DNA of 64,000 nucleotides, from positions 434,001 to 498,000 of the forward strand of contig CAVTHA010000003.1 of NCBI GenBank assembly GCA_963734435.1, given 5' to 3'. The DNA comes from Bog-756 sp963734435 (lineage in GTDB: Bacteria; Actinomycetota; Acidimicrobiia; Acidimicrobiales; RAAP-2). The notes below the pieces were generated by a model. That model ran no database searches, was not told the origin of the DNA, and saw only the letters and a list, made by a program, of their open reading frames with translations. The translations under genes and the position numbers were made by a program. This document shows positions 11,673 to 20,924 of this stretch, one piece after another (position 1 is the stretch's first letter; each line of letters starts with the position of its first letter).

Positions 11673-11678
11673 TACCCT
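11673..11678 (+). promoter_or_regulatory. Predicted -10 box of a leaderless mfd transcript
   Basis: TACCCT lies 6 nt before the GTG at 11685. No ribosome site precedes that GTG, so a leaderless mRNA is the simplest reading, and it favours this start over the GTG at 11646. Confidence 0.4.
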
Positions 11679-11684
11679 GACCCG

Positions 11685-14600
11685 GTGAGCCTCCGCTCGC
11701 TTCCTCCCCTGCTACGCAACGAACCCGCCATGACCCGCGTGGTCGGCGCGCCCGGCGCCACCCTGGCCGTGGCGACACCGGCCCAGGCGTTCGTGCTGGC
11801 CGGTCTGGTCCACCTGAGCGCCCGGCGTCCCGTGCTGGTGGTCACACCGACTGGTTCGGCCGCCGATCAGCTGGCCCACGACCTCGAGGCCTTCATCGAC
11901 GAGCATGGCCTGACGGGCGGGCCAGAATCTGAGGCGCCACCGGGGTTGGTCGAAGTGTTCCCGGCCTGGGAGACGCTCCCGTTCGAGCGGGTGAGCCCTG
12001 AGGTCTCGACCATGGGCAACCGCCTACGGCTGCTCTGGCAGCTGTCGGAGACGGGCAGGCCTCCTCCCATCGTGGTCGCCCCGGTCAAGGCCGTGCTGCA
12101 ACGCCTCGGACCGTTCCGGACTGCGGCCCGACCGGTCGTCGTGGCGAAAGGCGACCGCCTCGAGGGGGACGAGCTGGTGGCCCGCCTGGTCGGCATGGGC
12201 TACCGGCGGGAGTCGATCGTCGAGCATCGAGGCGAGTTGGCCGTGCGGGGCGGCATCGTCGACGTCTTCCCCTCGACCGCTGACGAGCCGGTGCGCATCG
12301 ACCTGTGGGGCGACGAGGTCGACCGGCTGACCCGGTTCGACGTCGCCGATCAGCGTTCGACCGGCGACCTCGGACGGGTCGAGCTGTTCGGTTGCCGCGA
12401 GCTGGTGACGGACGAGACGATGCAGAAACGGGCCGCTCAGCTGGTCGGAACGGCCCCCTGGGGCCGTCACCACTGGGAACGCCTGGCCGACGGCGAGCAA
12501 TTCGACGGCATGGAGTCGTGGCTCCCGTGGCTGACCGATGTCGAGGAGCTGGTCACCGACCTGTTGAGCGACGATGCGCTCGTCGTGCTGGTCGAGCCGC
12601 GCCGGGTGCGAGATCGCGCCGCCGAGCTGTTGGATGAGGAGTCGGCCCTGGCCGGGGCGCTGGCTTCGACCTGGGGGCTCGAAAACGGCGTCGACGCCCC
12701 CCGTCTCCACGTCGGCTTCGACCGCATGCTGACCGACACCGGCGCCGGTGTGGTCTCGTTGGTGCCCACCGCCGAGGGCCCGGACGTCCCCCTGGTGGAG
12801 AGCCGGGGCTGGGAGCCGATCCTCGGAGACGGATCGAGACTGGCCGGCCAGATCTCGGCGCTGGTGGCGTCGGGCTACGCCGTGGTGCTGTGCTCCTCCA
12901 CGGCCGGGGGAGCCGAGCGGCTGTCGGGGATCCTGGCCGAGGAAGGGATCACCGTCCCGGTGGTGCCGGTGGCTCCCGTCCCGGAGGAGGGCAGGACGCA
13001 GCCGGACCCGGCGTCGGACCTCGCCGCGCCCGGAGCCCGCATCGTGGTGGCCGCCCTCGACCGGGGATTCGTCCTGCCGGGAGCGCGTGTGGCGGTGCTG
13101 GCCGAGTCGGACGTCACCGGCCGCCGCAGCCCGCACCGGCGGGCGCGCACCCACGCTCGCCCGGTCGACGGGTTCTTCGACGACCTGGCCCCGGGCAGCT
13201 ACGTGGTCCACCGCCAGCACGGGGTGGCCGTCTACGGAGGCATGGTCACCCGGACGATGGGGGGCTCCACCCGTGACTACCTGCTCCTCGAGTACCGGGG
13301 CGGGGACCGTCTCTACCTGCCGACCGACCAGATCGAGGTCCTCACCCCCTATGCCGGCGGCGACTCGCCCACCGTCAGCCGGCTGGGTGGTTCCGAGTGG
13401 CAGCGGGCCCGCTCCAAGGCCCGGTCCGCCGTTCATGAGATCGCCGAAGAGCTGGTGGCTCTGTACCGGCGCCGGCTCCAGGTCGAAGGTCATGCCTTCG
13501 GACCGGACACCCCGTGGCAGGCCGAGCTCGAGTCGTCGTTCCCCTACGTCGAGACGACCGACCAGTCGCGGGCCATCGAGGACGTGAAAGCCGACATGGA
13601 GCGTCCCCAACCGATGGACCGTTTGGTCTGTGGGGACGTCGGTTTCGGAAAGACCGAGGTGGCCATCCGGGCCGCCTTCAAGGCCGTCCAGGACGGGTAC
13701 CAGGCCGCCGTGCTGGTGCCCACCACGCTGCTCGCCAGCCAGCACGCCCAGACCTTTGCCGACCGCTATGCCCCCTTCCCGGTGAAGGTGGAGCTGCTCA
13801 GCCGGTTCCTCACCCATGCCCAGGCCAAGTCGGTGCTGGACCGGCTGGCCGACGGCTCGATCGACGTGGTGGTGGGCACCCATCGGCTGCTGGCGGCGGA
13901 CGTCATCTTCGCCAAGCTGGGCCTGTTGGTGGTGGACGAGGAGCAACGCTTCGGGGTCAGCCACAAGGAGTCGATCAAGGCCCTGGCCGAGGGGATCGAC
14001 GTGCTCACCCTGACCGCCAGCCCCATCCCCCGCACCCTCGAGATGGCCCTGACCGGCATCCGCGACCTGTCCATGGTGAACACGCCGCCGGCCGCCCGCC
14101 TTCCCATCCTGACCCACGTCGGCGAGCTCGACGAGGGCGCGGCGTCGGAGGCCATCCGGCGCGAGCTCCTCCGCGAGGGGCAGGTCTTCTACGTGCACAA
14201 CCGGGTCCGTGACATCGACGCCGTAGCCGAGCGGGTCCGGCGGATGGCCCCCGAGGCCCGGGTGGCGATCGCCCACGGCCAGATGGACGAGGGATCGCTC
14301 GAGAAGGTGGTGTTCGATTTCTGGGAGGGTGCCTACGACGTCCTGGTGTGCACCACCATCATCGAATCCGGCATCGACATGCCGACGGTCAACACCCTGG
14401 TGGTCGACCGGGCCGATCTGTTGGGGCTCGGCCAGCTCCACCAACTGCGGGGTCGGGTGGGCCGCGCCGGCCAGCGGGCCTATGCCTACCTCTTCCACCC
14501 GGTCGACCGGGTCCTCACCGAACAGGCCTACGAGAGGCTGCGGACCATCGGCGACCATACCGAGCTCGGCTCGGGATTCAAGATCGCCCTCCGCGATCTG

Positions 14601-15227
14601 CAGATCCGGGGGGCGGGGAACCTGCTCGGGCGCGACCAGTCCGGCCACGTTGCCGCCGTGGGCTACGACCTCTACGTCCAGATGGTCTCCGAGGCGGTGT
14701 CGGAGCTCAAAGGCGAGCCACGGCCCCGGCCGATCGAGCTCTCCCTCGACCTGCCCGACGCCGCCCACCTTCCCCCGGCCTACGTGGAGGCCGAGGACGT
14801 CCGCCTGGAGGCCTACCGCCGCCTGACCGGTGTGCGAACCGAGGACCAGGTGGAAGACGTGCGCACCGAATGGGAGGACCGGTTCGGTCCGCTGCCCGCC
14901 CCCGCCGCCGCTCTGCTCGATGTGGCCCGGCTGCGCGTCGAATGCCTCCGGCTCGGTATCACCGACGTGTCGGTGAGCCAGCCCGGGCGCGGGATGGCCC
15001 CGTCCGGGTTGGGGACCAATGGCCCGATGGCAACGGTCAAGCTGGCGCCGATCACCCTTCCCGCGTCGGCCGAGATCCGTCTGCGACGACTGGCCCCGGG
15101 CGCCACCTACCAGCCCGATCTCCATCGGATCCTGGTCCCGCTGGCCCCGTCCGGTTCGGGCGCCTATGCCCCCGGGTTGGTGGCACTGCTCGGCCAGCTG
15201 CTCCCGGACGAGACGCCGTCGGGCTGA
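11685..15227 (+). CDS. mfd: Transcription-repair coupling factor
   Basis: Mfd displaces RNA polymerase stalled at lesions and recruits UvrA. The 1180-residue protein has the UvrB-like N-terminal module (GATLAVATPAQAFVLAGL; WETLPFERVSPE), the polymerase-interacting domain (PGSYVVHRQHGVAVYGGMV), and a RecG-like translocase. Walker A is GDVGFGKTE at residues 650-658 and the DEEQ box starts at residue 751; the motif QLRGRVGRAGQRAYAY and ARDLQIRGAGNLLG-like residues (LRDLQIRGAGNLLG) follow. The C-terminal TRCF domain is present (VEAEDVRLEAYRRL). No frameshift is seen across 3.5 kb, in contrast to eno downstream. GTG at 11685 is preferred over GTG 11646 because homology and the TACCCT box fit it. 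Confidence 0.97.
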   Translation: MSLRSLPPLLRNEPAMTRVVGAPGATLAVATPAQAFVLAGLVHLSARRPVLVVTPTGSAADQLAHDLEAFIDEHGLTGGPESEAPPGLVEVFPAWETLPFERVSPEVSTMGNRLRLLWQLSETGRPPPIVVAPVKAVLQRLGPFRTAARPVVVAKGDRLEGDELVARLVGMGYRRESIVEHRGELAVRGGIVDVFPSTADEPVRIDLWGDEVDRLTRFDVADQRSTGDLGRVELFGCRELVTDETMQKRAAQLVGTAPWGRHHWERLADGEQFDGMESWLPWLTDVEELVTDLLSDDALVVLVEPRRVRDRAAELLDEESALAGALASTWGLENGVDAPRLHVGFDRMLTDTGAGVVSLVPTAEGPDVPLVESRGWEPILGDGSRLAGQISALVASGYAVVLCSSTAGGAERLSGILAEEGITVPVVPVAPVPEEGRTQPDPASDLAAPGARIVVAALDRGFVLPGARVAVLAESDVTGRRSPHRRARTHARPVDGFFDDLAPGSYVVHRQHGVAVYGGMVTRTMGGSTRDYLLLEYRGGDRLYLPTDQIEVLTPYAGGDSPTVSRLGGSEWQRARSKARSAVHEIAEELVALYRRRLQVEGHAFGPDTPWQAELESSFPYVETTDQSRAIEDVKADMERPQPMDRLVCGDVGFGKTEVAIRAAFKAVQDGYQAAVLVPTTLLASQHAQTFADRYAPFPVKVELLSRFLTHAQAKSVLDRLADGSIDVVVGTHRLLAADVIFAKLGLLVVDEEQRFGVSHKESIKALAEGIDVLTLTASPIPRTLEMALTGIRDLSMVNTPPAARLPILTHVGELDEGAASEAIRRELLREGQVFYVHNRVRDIDAVAERVRRMAPEARVAIAHGQMDEGSLEKVVFDFWEGAYDVLVCTTIIESGIDMPTVNTLVVDRADLLGLGQLHQLRGRVGRAGQRAYAYLFHPVDRVLTEQAYERLRTIGDHTELGSGFKIALRDLQIRGAGNLLGRDQSGHVAAVGYDLYVQMVSEAVSELKGEPRPRPIELSLDLPDAAHLPPAYVEAEDVRLEAYRRLTGVRTEDQVEDVRTEWEDRFGPLPAPAAALLDVARLRVECLRLGITDVSVSQPGRGMAPSGLGTNGPMATVKLAPITLPASAEIRLRRLAPGATYQPDLHRILVPLAPSGSGAYAPGLVALLGQLLPDETPSG

Positions 15228-15296
15228 CCGTCCCTACCGGCCCCGGCCCGCCCTCACCGCGCCATCGGTCGATGCCGCCGGTCAAGCCCTGCCCGC

Positions 15297-15302
15297 TAGC
15301 AT
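15297..15302 (+). promoter_or_regulatory. Predicted -10 box of a leaderless transcript for the SurA-like gene
   Basis: TAGCAT ends 7 nt before the GTG at 15310. No Shine-Dalgarno sequence is present. Confidence 0.45.
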
Positions 15303-15309
15303 CGCCGCC

Positions 15310-16503
15310 GTGATCCGCCGAGTACCCGGGGCCGCGGCCCTCGCCCTCATCGCGGCCGGCGTGCTCGTCTCGGCCTGCGACGTCACCCCACCGGCCGCAT
15401 CGGCCAACGGCACGACCATCTCGGCCGCCAACCTCAACACCCAGCTCTCGACGTTCGAGACGACCAGCGCCGGCGGCTGCCTGCTGCAGCTGGAGAACCC
15501 ACAGCTGACCACCCAAGCCACCCAAGGGTCCGGCGGCTCCGGCACCTACACCATGACCTTCACCGACGCCGTGCTCAAGACCCAGGTCGGTGATCTGCTG
15601 GTCGGGCAGTATGCCGCCTCCCGGGGGGTCTCCATCTCGGCCGGAGACCTGACCAAGGCCAAGTCCGACTTCGAAGCCACCCTGGACGGCGAGACCACCT
15701 CGGCCGTCCAGCAGTCGGCCGCCTCGGGCACGCTCTCCTTGTGCCAGGACGCCAGCGGTGGCGCCATCACCGGGGCCCATCTCCTGTCCAGCCTCCCGGC
15801 GTCGATCCGCGACGAGCAGGTGCGAAACGAAGCTGTGGACGAGAAGCTGTTGGCCATGGGGGCCGATCTCTCGGCGGCCGCCGTGGCCCAGTACTACGCG
15901 GCCAACCAAGCCCAGTTCACCGCGGACTGCGTGAGCGACATCGCCACCGACACCCAGGCCCATGCCCAGCAATTGGTGGCTCAACTGAATGCCGGTGCCT
16001 CCTTCGCCACGGTGGCCAAGGCCAACTCTCTCGACACGCAGACCGCGGCCGGTGGCGGAGCGCTGGGCTGCAGCTTCACCCACACCCAGGTGGAGCAGGC
16101 GCTGCAGATGCAGAACGTGCCGGCCGGACAGCCCATCGGTCCCACGCAGGACCAGAGCACCGGCCGCTGGGTCATCTACGAGATCACCAGCCAGTCGGTC
16201 GAGCCGTTGTCCGCCGCCACCGCAGTGGTGCGGGAAGAGCTGCTCCGGACCACCAGCAATCTGAACCGGGTCAACAACGAGGTGGTGGGATTCGCCCGCA
16301 CGTCGGACATCTCGGTCGACCCCAAGTATGGGACCTGGAAAGGACTCACCATCGTCCCCCCACATGGGCCACCGGACAGCTACCTGCTGCCGGCGGCATC
16401 GTCAGCGAGCCTGCCTGGCGGCACCGCTTCCGGTTCCGCCAGTTTGGGCCGCGCCGGTTCGTCGGGAGCCGCCGGCTCACCGGGCGCATCCAACCGGAGC
16501 TGA
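15310..16503 (+). CDS. SurA-like peptidyl-prolyl isomerase lipoprotein
   Basis: The 397-residue product has a lipoprotein signal (VIRRVPGAAALALIAAGVL then VSAC). A SurA-type helical N-terminal region follows (ISAANLNTQLSTFETT), then a parvulin-like domain: TQAHAQQLVAQLNAGASFAT, GGGALGCSFTHTQVEQAL and RWVIYEITSQSVEPLS. Such proteins assist folding of exported proteins on the outer face of the membrane. A gene of this kind lies between mfd and mazG in many actinobacteria, which supports the call. The parvulin core is divergent, so isomerase activity is uncertain and a pure chaperone role is possible. The C-terminus is a Ser/Ala/Gly-rich tail. The GTG start is chosen because the signal peptide begins there and a TAGCAT box sits 7 nt upstream. 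Confidence 0.82.
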   Translation: MIRRVPGAAALALIAAGVLVSACDVTPPAASANGTTISAANLNTQLSTFETTSAGGCLLQLENPQLTTQATQGSGGSGTYTMTFTDAVLKTQVGDLLVGQYAASRGVSISAGDLTKAKSDFEATLDGETTSAVQQSAASGTLSLCQDASGGAITGAHLLSSLPASIRDEQVRNEAVDEKLLAMGADLSAAAVAQYYAANQAQFTADCVSDIATDTQAHAQQLVAQLNAGASFATVAKANSLDTQTAAGGGALGCSFTHTQVEQALQMQNVPAGQPIGPTQDQSTGRWVIYEITSQSVEPLSAATAVVREELLRTTSNLNRVNNEVVGFARTSDISVDPKYGTWKGLTIVPPHGPPDSYLLPAASSASLPGGTASGSASLGRAGSSGAAGSPGASNRS

Positions 16504-16518
16504 CCCTCGCAGCCCGAC

Positions 16519-18009
16519 ATGGCACGTGGTGACCCGGTGACCCCTTGTAACCCTTGTATCGATGTCGTCGGTCTCGGCCCGGGGCGTCCCGGGCTCGTCA
16601 CCGTCGATTCCCTCGAGCTCCTCCGTCACGCCCCGGTGACGATCCTGCGCACCGGCCGGCACCCGTCGGCCGCGCTGGTCCCGGCGGCCCGCACCTTCGA
16701 CCACCACTACGACGGTGGTGTGACCCTCGAAGCGGTCTATGCATCCATGGCCGACGACTTGATCATCCAGGCCAAGCGATCGGGACATGTTGTCTACGCC
16801 GTCCCCGGATCGCCGACGGTGGCGGAGTCGTCGGTGGCCCGGCTCACCCGGCACGCCGCCGTGCTCGCCGGGGAGGTAGCGGTGCGGATCCATCCGGCGG
16901 TGTCCTTCGTCGACGTGGCCTACGCCCGTCTCGGCGTCGACCCGGTCGCGGCGGGGGTACGGCTGGTCGACGGCGAGGCGTTCGCCATCGAAGCTGCGGG
17001 GGAGAGGGGGCCCCTGCTCGTGGCGCAATGCTGGAGCCAGAGCGTGCTGTCCGGCATCAAGCTGGCGGTGGAACAGGTCGACCCTCCGCCGGTCACCGTT
17101 CTGTGGCATCTGGGGCTCGACGACGAACGGCTGTGGCCGCTGGACTGGGACGAGCTCGACCGCTCCTTCGTCCCCGATCACCTGACCTCGCTCTGGATCC
17201 CGCGTCTCACCGCGCCGGTGGCGGTCGAACTGGTGCGGCTCGACGAGCTGGTCCACACGCTACGCGAGAGGTGCCCGTGGGACCGTGAGCAGACCCACGG
17301 CTCGTTGGCCCGCCACCTGCTCGAGGAGGCCTACGAGGTGCTGGAGGCCATCGATGCGGTGGCCGCGGTTGACGAGGCCAGTTCGGCCGCCGGCGGTGAC
17401 GATGTCCGGCGTGACGACCAGGACGGCGGTCACCACCACGCCGAGCTCGGGGACCTGGCTGTGGCCCATCTCGAGGAGGAGCTCGGGGACCTGCTGTTCC
17501 AGGTCTACTTCCACGCCCGGCTGGCCGCCGAGGCGGGGCGGTTCACCTTGGCCGACGTGGCCCGCGGCGTGCACGACAAGTTGGTCGCCCGGCATCCCCA
17601 TGTGTTCGGGGACGAGGCGGCGGAGACGACAAGTGAGGTGATGGCCAACTGGGAGGTGCGGAAGCTGACCGAGAAGGACCGGACCAGCGTGACCGAGGGC
17701 ATTCCCGAAGCCATGCCCGCCCTCGCCCTGGCGGCCAAGCTGCAGCGAAAGGCGCTGACTGTCGGGATGGTCCTCCCGAGCCTGGCCGACGAGGCGGTGC
17801 GGGTGGCCACGGTGGCCAGGCTCGAGCAGGCGGCCCCCGGTTCCAGCACGCGCCACGATGGGGAAGGACGGGGTGGCCGGGAGGAGACGGCCGAGTCGGC
17901 GACCTGCTGTTCGCGGTGGTGGATGTGGCGCGTTCCCTCGGGGTCGATCCGGAGACCGCGCTCGGGTCCGGGCGCCGCCTTCCGCCAGTCGGTCGAAGCC
18001 CGCGGTTGA
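16519..18009 (+). CDS. mazG: MazG nucleoside triphosphate pyrophosphohydrolase fused to a tetrapyrrole-methylase-like domain
   Basis: Like Bacillus YabN, this 496-residue protein joins an N-terminal methylase-like domain (IDVVGLGPGRPGLVTVDSLE, YAVPGSPTVAESSV, residues 13-240) to a MazG domain. MazG has LRERCPWDREQTHGSL, the metal-binding EExxE helix in LLEEAYEVLEAID and the second helix HLEEELGDLLFQVYFHA. MazG hydrolyses (d)NTPs to NMP and pyrophosphate, cleaning the nucleotide pool. An acidic/His-rich insertion separates the two helices. In the C-terminal helical part one G seems lost near 17896 and one gained near 17971: in the other frame the sequence reads VGDLLFAVVDVARSLGVDPE, the expected family ending. 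The two shifts cancel, so the final stop at 18009 is still in frame. Confidence 0.9.
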   Translation: MARGDPVTPCNPCIDVVGLGPGRPGLVTVDSLELLRHAPVTILRTGRHPSAALVPAARTFDHHYDGGVTLEAVYASMADDLIIQAKRSGHVVYAVPGSPTVAESSVARLTRHAAVLAGEVAVRIHPAVSFVDVAYARLGVDPVAAGVRLVDGEAFAIEAAGERGPLLVAQCWSQSVLSGIKLAVEQVDPPPVTVLWHLGLDDERLWPLDWDELDRSFVPDHLTSLWIPRLTAPVAVELVRLDELVHTLRERCPWDREQTHGSLARHLLEEAYEVLEAIDAVAAVDEASSAAGGDDVRRDDQDGGHHHAELGDLAVAHLEEELGDLLFQVYFHARLAAEAGRFTLADVARGVHDKLVARHPHVFGDEAAETTSEVMANWEVRKLTEKDRTSVTEGIPEAMPALALAAKLQRKALTVGMVLPSLADEAVRVATVARLEQAAPGSSTRHDGEGRGGREETAESATCCSRWWMWRVPSGSIRRPRSGPGAAFRQSVEARG

Positions 18010-18136
18010 GACGCTCGCCATTCGGCTGAGGCGGTCACACGACCTCCGGGCGATAACCGGGAGAAGTCCCAGGTCCGTGGGGTCCCGGTGGTAGCGTTCT
18101 TCCTTCACCGGCGACGGGAGTCGACGGGAGCCAACC

Positions 18137-19434
18137 GTGAGCGCCATCGAACAGGTCATCGGCCGCGAGGTCCTCGACTCCCGCGGCAATCCCACCGTCG
18201 AGGTCGAGGTCGTCCTCGAGTCGGGGGCGACCGGTCGGGCCATCGTGCCGTCGGGGGCGTCGACCGGGCCAGTTCGAGGCCGTCGAGCTCCGCGACGGCG
18301 GCGACCGCTACGGCGGCAAGGGCGTCCTCGGCGCGGTGGCCAACGTCAACGGCGAGATCGCCGGCCTGCTCGACGGGCTGGAGGCCCTCGACCAGCGGGG
18401 CCTCGACCTGGCCCTCGTCGATGCCGACGGCACGCCCAACAAGGCTCGCCTCGGGGCCAACGCCATCCTCGGCGTCTCGCTGGCCACGGCCAAGCCGCGG
18501 CCGACGAGCTGGGCCTGCCGCTCTTCCGCTATGTCGGTGGGTCCGACGCCCACGTGCTGCCCGTCCCCATGATGAACGTCGATCAACGGCGGGCGCTCCA
18601 CGCCGACAACTACGTCGACCTGCAGGAGTTCATGATCATGCCCGTCGGGGCGGCATCGTTCGCCGAGGCCCTGCGGTGGGGGGCCGAGACCTACCACGCC
18701 CTAGCGGTGTCCTGCGACGTGCCGGGGCCTGTCCACGACGGTCGGGGACGAGGGTGGCTTCGCCCCCGATCTGCCCGTCCAACGAGGACGCCGTCCGGAT
18801 CCTGGTCGAGGCCATCGAGGCGGCCGGGCGGACACCCGGGCGACGACATCGCCATCGCCATCGACCCGGCCAGCCAGCGAGCTCTACCGGGACGGTCGCT
18901 ACGTGCTGGCCGGCGAGGGTCGGACGCCTGCCGCCGGCCGAGATGGTCGAGTACTGGGTCGACCTGGTCGGGCGGTACCCGATCGTGTCGATCGAGGACG
19001 GCATGGCCGAGGACGACTGGGAGGGATGGGCCGACCTGACCGACGCGCTGGGCGACCGGGTCCAGCTGGTGGGCGACGACCTCTTCGTGACCAACGAGGA
19101 CCGGCTTCGCCGAGGCATCGAGAGCCGGACGGCCAACGCCATCCTGATCAAGGTCAACCAGATCGGCACGCTGACCGAGACGCTCGGCACCATGTCGCTC
19201 GCCACCCGGTCGTCGTACGCCTGCGTGATGTCGCACCGCTCGGGGGAGACCGAGGACACCACCATCGCCGACCTGGCCGTCGCCACCAACTGCGGGCAGA
19301 TCAAGGCCGGAGCTCCGGCCCGTTCCGACCGGGTGGCCAAGTTCAACCAGCTGCTGCGCATCGAGGAGACCCTCGGCGAGTCGGCCGCCTACCGCGGTGG
19401 CGAGGCCCTGTCGGCGTGGGAGTCGCCCCAGTGA
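18137..19434 (+). CDS. eno: Enolase, with a dense cluster of single-base insertions
   Basis: Enolase converts 2-phosphoglycerate to phosphoenolpyruvate. The N-terminus IGREVLDSRGNPTVEVEV and the last 170 residues (WVDLVGRYPIVSIEDGMAED, QLVGDDLFVTN, ILIKVNQIGTLTET, VMSHRSGETEDT) are intact and diagnostic. Between about 18262 and 18930 the frame shifts repeatedly: at 18265, 18495, several points in 18560-18600 (the INGGAHADN motif is disrupted by three extra bases), 18700-18735, 18775, 18838, 18875 and 18926. Nearly all are one extra C or G; removing them restores conserved enolase sequence such as LSTTVGDEGGFAPDLPSNED. Enolase is normally single-copy and essential, so errors in the sequence are likelier than a pseudogene. 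The GTG start follows GGGAG. The stop overlaps the next start. Confidence 0.92.
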
Positions 19435-20286
19435 GCAGGGGCGTCCACTCGAAGAGCCGGAGCGCGTCCACCCGGCCCGCCCGATCGTCGAGGCCGACCA
19501 CCGGCATGGTGGCCAGAAGGGTGCCAGCCACCGGCGCAGCTAAGCCTTCGGCCCGCGCCACCCCCAAACGGGGGCTGTCCGAGAAAGCGCCGAAATCGAA
19601 GAAGCCCCCTAGGTCCGCCCCGTCGACGGGGCGATCGTCCACCTCGATCAGGACGGTCCAAGTCGCCAAGCGCACATCGGCACCGAAGTCCCGGTTGGGA
19701 CTCAGGTCCATCGGCCGCAGCAAGTCCGACTCCCCGGCACCGGGCTCCGCCCGGCCGAAAGGAGCCCCACGCCGGCACCGGGTCCCGCTGGTTGCTGCCG
19801 GCGGTGTTGGCCCTCGTGCTCCTGGCCACCAGCTTCCCGCTGGCGGGCCTCCTCTCGCAGCGCCACCAGCTGGCGGCGGCGGCGGCGCAGCTCAATCAGC
19901 TACAGCGCACCAACCGGTCCCTGGCCGAGGTACAACGGCAATTGACCTCCCCGGCCGCCATACAGCACCTGGCCCGTGAGCGCTACCAGCTGGTGTCACC
20001 CGGTCAGACCCTCTACGACGTGCTACCCCCCGGGGGGCACGTCGGGGCCAAGACCCCGGGCTCCGCCACCAGCGGCGATCCCGGCAACCAGCCGCTCGTG
20101 CCGCCGGCCGACGCCCCCGACCTGTCACCCGATCCCAACCTGTCAGCGGCACAGTCAACGGTAGGCACCAACTCGGCGACGGCAACGCAGGGCAGCACCG
20201 GTTCGACCTCGGCCGGTCCGCGCCGGGCAGCGGGCCCGACGACCTTCTGGTCCCGGGTGACCGACACGCTCGAATTCTGGCGGTGA
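19431..20286 (+). CDS. FtsB/DivIC-family septum formation initiator, one frameshift
   Basis: The gene begins with a GTG at 19431 that overlaps the eno stop (GTGA). A basic, Ser/Pro/Lys-rich cytoplasmic N-terminus of about 115 residues leads to one membrane helix (WLLPAVLALVLLATSFPLAG) and then a coiled coil (RHQLAAAAAQLNQLQRTNRS) with the RERYQLVSPGQ motif typical of FtsB/DivIC. These proteins link FtsL and FtsQ at the division septum. The frame shifts at 19780-19782, where CACCGGGTCCC should probably be CACCGGTCCC, joining APRRHR to SRWLLPAV. The tail is Pro/Ser/Thr-rich. Position between eno and DUF501 is conserved in actinobacteria and supports the assignment. Confidence 0.85.
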
Positions 20287-20837
20287 CCGGGCGGGCGAAG
20301 GCCGAGCGCCCCATGCGGGCGCAGTCCGCGTCTCGCTCGACGGATGAGCCCCGACCTGGCCCCCAGGCGGCCTCCGCCTCCGATTTCGACGTTGTCTCCC
20401 GACTGCTCGGCCGAGCACCAGCCGGTGAGTTCACGGTGATGGTACGGACCGAGGATGGTGCTCCGGCTGTGATCGAGAACGCCCCGTTCCTCGACGATGG
20501 GACCCCGATGCCCACCCGATTCTGGCTCGTCGACCCGGGCCTGCGAGAAGCGGTGAGCAGGCTGGAATCGACAGGCGGCGTGCGTCAGGCCGAAATGGAG
20601 GTTCCGGCCGAGCAGGTGGCGGACGCCCATGCCCGATACGCCGCCGAGCGGGATGCGCTGATCGCGCCGGACCATCGGGGCCCGGTCCCGTCCGGTGGAG
20701 TGGGCGGGACGAGGCAAGGAGTCAAGTGCCTGCACGCCCATCTGGCGTGGTGGCTGGCCGGAGCGGATGATCCGGTCGGGGAGTGGACTGCCGAGCGCAT
20801 CGGTCTTTGGCCTTCGACGGGCCCGGGCGGCGCCTGA
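20283..20837 (+). CDS. DUF501 family protein
   Basis: The 184-residue protein has the conserved DUF501 core: VVSRLLGRAPAGEFTVMVR, PFLDDGTPMPTRFWLVDPGL, SRLESTGGVRQAE and the C-terminal GVKCLHAHLAWWLAGADDPV. The function of the family is unknown. The GTG start overlaps the stop of the ftsB-like gene (GTGA), so eno, ftsB and DUF501 form a chain of overlapping, probably translationally coupled genes. The strict linkage of this family to eno, ftsB and ppx across actinobacteria is the only hint to its role. No membrane segment or signal peptide is seen. Confidence 0.88.
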   Translation: MTGRAKAERPMRAQSASRSTDEPRPGPQAASASDFDVVSRLLGRAPAGEFTVMVRTEDGAPAVIENAPFLDDGTPMPTRFWLVDPGLREAVSRLESTGGVRQAEMEVPAEQVADAHARYAAERDALIAPDHRGPVPSGGVGGTRQGVKCLHAHLAWWLAGADDPVGEWTAERIGLWPSTGPGGA

Positions 20838-20924
20838 CACGGAATTGCCGTTGTCGGCTGTTGCCGGGCACGGTTGGCCGTTCGCACCTGGTCACTACCG
20901 GGCGACCGTGGTAGCAAGGAGCAC

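Noticed and set aside
12024..15125. A 1033-codon open frame antisense to mfd
   Set aside because: It is a by-product of high GC content in the third codon position; it has no conserved motif, and mfd on the other strand is unmistakable.
18137..19434. eno as a true pseudogene
   Set aside because: Intact ends, a normal start and coupled downstream gene, and the uniform one-base insertions fit sequence error better; a second enolase would be needed for viability.
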